DNA of 5,818 bases from an uncultured Phycisphaerales bacterium (GTDB lineage: Bacteria > Planctomycetota > Phycisphaerae > Phycisphaerales > UBA1924): the NCBI GenBank assembly GCA_937891445.1, contig CALAFV010000491.1, positions 1 through 5,818 on the forward strand, in the 5' to 3' direction. Shown one piece after another: positions 4,215-5,818 of the stretch. Numbering within the stretch: position 1 is the stretch's first letter; each line of letters begins with the position of its first letter. The notes beneath the pieces are model-generated. The model made no database searches and had not been told where the DNA came from. It worked only from the letters and a program-made list of their open reading frames with translations. The translations under genes and the position numbers were made by a program.

Positions 4215-5818
4215 TCACTCCCACTCCCGCCACCGCTGCATCCGCCGCCTCTCGTGCGCTTCCCGAACCGCACCCATCATCCCCCCCATCATCCCGCCCG
4301 CCGCCCGCAGCATCGGCTCCGCCGCCCCCATCACCGCGCACGCCTCCACCAGCAGCGACCGGTTCCCGCGCGTCACGCTCACCAGGTTCTCCCCCTCCCA
4401 GTACGTGCACCCCACCCGCGGCCGCACGCCCTCGCGCAGTTCATTCAGCGGCGGCACGATCAGCCCCGGCTCCCGATCGGCCCCCATCGGCGACCGCACC
4501 GCGTTCGCCAGCGCCGAGCCCATCGCCACGACGTACGGATACCCGCTGCTCATCACCCGCGCCGTGTCCACGAACGACACCGCCACTGGCCGCCTCCCGC
4601 TCACCAGCCCCTCGCGGAACGCCGGGTTGCTCAGCAGCCCCTTGCCACCCTTGCCCATCGCCTGCCGCGCCCCAATCACCGCCGCCTGCGGCGTCAGCGC
4701 CGCCAGCAGATGCCCGTCCGTGATCGAGCACGTGATCTCCAGCGGCACCGGCAGCCCCGGGAAGATCAGCGTGCTGAACGTCATCCCATCGTGCTCCCAC
4801 TCGCGGGCCCGGATGCGTCCCTTGATCTCCGGGTGCTGCGCCATCGCCGCGTTGGCCATCGACGACAGTTTCGACAGCGCCCCGCGCAGCCGCGCCGGCT
4901 CCTTCAGCGACACCAGCAGCACGCCCGACGTCAGCCCCGCCCCGCCCGTCGACTCCGACATGTACATCGTCACCCTGCCCCCCAGCGCCGCGAGCACATC
5001 CCGCTCCAGATCAACCCCCGTCTGCGCCGCGAACCGCGCCAGCCCCCGCCCCACATCCGGCTCCTGCTTCTTCACTTCCGCCAGCAGATCAATCAGCACC
5101 GACGGGTCCAGCGCGATGATCCCCGCCACCGTCGCGTCCGCCGGGATCGCGTTGATCTCCGCGTCGCTCAGCGGCTCCGTCCCCAGGCCCCACTTCTGAG
5201 CGTACCGCTTCACCCCCTCCAGCACCCACACGCCGACGCTCGCGTCCTCGGTGTACCCGAACTGGAACGAGTACTTCACCGCCTCCGGCCCCACGATCCC
5301 CGCCGCGATCACCGCGTCGATCGCCTCAACCCCCGGCGTTCCCGCCGCCATCATCCGCCCCATGTTCAGCAGCGGCGTCAGCGGCGCCGGGTCCAGCCGA
5401 GCCCGGAGCACCGGCTCGAACTTCCCCGTCACCCCCGGCGCCCCCGACGGCAGCGCCGCGAACGCCGCGTCCGGGTCCGTCACCGAGCCGAAGTGCATCT
5501 CCCACGTCGTCCGCCCGTTTGCCTCCCGCGGCCCATACCGCAGCAGGCCCACCGGCAGGAACATCTCCGTCATCCCCGCGTACTCGGCGCTGGCCTTGGA
5601 TTCAAACGGCGGCGCCCCCGCGGCGATCATCGCCGACACCGCCCCGTGAATCTCGTTCGCCTGCGCCTGCCCCGTCGTCAGCAGGCTCGCCACGACGCCG
5701 ACCCCGAACGCCCCGCGCGTCTGGTCCTGCGAGTTGTACGTGATCCCCAGCCGCGCCGGCCGGCTCATCGCCGTCAGCACCAGGTTCACCAGCGGCTGCG
5801 GCAGGTCCTCCAGGGCTT
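4215..5818 (-). CDS. Protein of unknown function, possibly DUF3352-like (N-terminus outside window)
   Basis: The C-terminal 533 residues are visible; the frame stays open to the window edge. The GTG at 5789 is not taken as the start because the codons before it (ALEDLPQPL) read on as protein. I do not recognise the family with confidence. The middle part, with TGVDLERDVLAALGGRV (about 4976-5026) followed by a strand-rich VLLVSLKEPARLRGALSKL and later GKGGKGLLSNPAFREGLVSG (about 4597-4656), resembles the 'Dxx-D-LGG, then DP-AL-KL, then NPxF' pattern of DUF3352 proteins; that is an inference from memory. No membrane segment or catalytic motif is apparent, and any signal peptide would lie beyond the window. 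The C-terminus is unusual: GGMMGGMMG followed by a charged, Arg/Trp-rich tail (ERRRMQRWREWE). It converges on gspE across a hairpin. Codons end mostly in G, consistent with the strand bias. Confidence 0.85.
   Translation of the reverse strand, partial: ALEDLPQPLVNLVLTAMSRPARLGITYNSQDQTRGAFGVGVVASLLTTGQAQANEIHGAVSAMIAAGAPPFESKASAEYAGMTEMFLPVGLLRYGPREANGRTTWEMHFGSVTDPDAAFAALPSGAPGVTGKFEPVLRARLDPAPLTPLLNMGRMMAAGTPGVEAIDAVIAAGIVGPEAVKYSFQFGYTEDASVGVWVLEGVKRYAQKWGLGTEPLSDAEINAIPADATVAGIIALDPSVLIDLLAEVKKQEPDVGRGLARFAAQTGVDLERDVLAALGGRVTMYMSESTGGAGLTSGVLLVSLKEPARLRGALSKLSSMANAAMAQHPEIKGRIRAREWEHDGMTFSTLIFPGLPVPLEITCSITDGHLLAALTPQAAVIGARQAMGKGGKGLLSNPAFREGLVSGRRPVAVSFVDTARVMSSGYPYVVAMGSALANAVRSPMGADREPGLIVPPLNELREGVRPRVGCTYWEGENLVSVTRGNRSLLVEACAVMGAAEPMLRAAGGMMGGMMGAVREAHERRRMQRWREWE

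Noticed and set aside
4405..5649. Plus-strand open frames opposite the 4215-5818 gene
   Set aside because: Ser/Ala/Pro-rich composition with no recognisable domain; explained by strand composition.
5787..5789. GTG at 5789 as start of the unknown gene
   Set aside because: The frame continues without a stop to the window edge and the preceding codons look like ordinary protein, so the gene is treated as cut at its N-terminus.
1..5818. CRISPR arrays, tRNA or rRNA genes, insertion sequences, attachment sites
   Set aside because: No spaced direct repeats, transposase, terminal inverted repeats or tRNA-like cloverleaf was seen by eye.

Overview
The window is a very GC-rich bacterial chromosomal segment with five protein genes and no RNA genes, mobile elements or CRISPR. 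Its gene content is a Type II secretion/type IV pilus ATPase with an MshEN-like N-terminus, a separately located GspF/PilC platform protein, an exported Cys-type glutathione peroxidase, a two-domain PTPS/QueD-family protein and a large protein of unknown function. Most starts lack a Shine-Dalgarno sequence and promoters look like CTACACTT. Together these suggest a planctomycete, perhaps of the Phycisphaerae; this is an inference from style, since no marker gene is present.

Layout. 1-711 (minus): N-terminal 237 residues of a GspF/PilC inner-membrane protein, cut by the window edge. 712-802: short gap with a small GC hairpin. 803-1438 (minus): exported glutathione peroxidase with a good ribosome binding site. 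1439-1546: divergent promoter region. 1547-2368 (plus): tandem PTPS/QueD-like protein, apparently translated from a leaderless mRNA. 2369-2442: promoter and pyrimidine-rich leader carrying a degenerate 7-base tandem repeat. 2443-4113 (plus): complete GspE/PilB ATPase. 4114-4214: convergent gap with a perfect 9-bp hairpin. 4215-5818 (minus): C-terminal 533 residues of an unrecognised, possibly DUF3352-like protein whose start lies beyond the window.

How the genes relate. GspE/PilB and GspF/PilC are the motor and membrane platform of the same kind of machine (type II secretion or type IV pilus), yet they lie on opposite strands, separated by the peroxidase and pterin genes. There is no evidence of a single operon. 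The peroxidase and pterin enzyme share a divergent promoter region, but no metabolic link between them is evident.

No convincing undescribed system was found. The most useful observations are a strand-wide C-over-G bias that sets codon choice by gene orientation, the leaderless promoter arrangement, the catalytic-tetrad Asn-to-Asp change in the peroxidase, and the degenerate first domain of the pterin protein.
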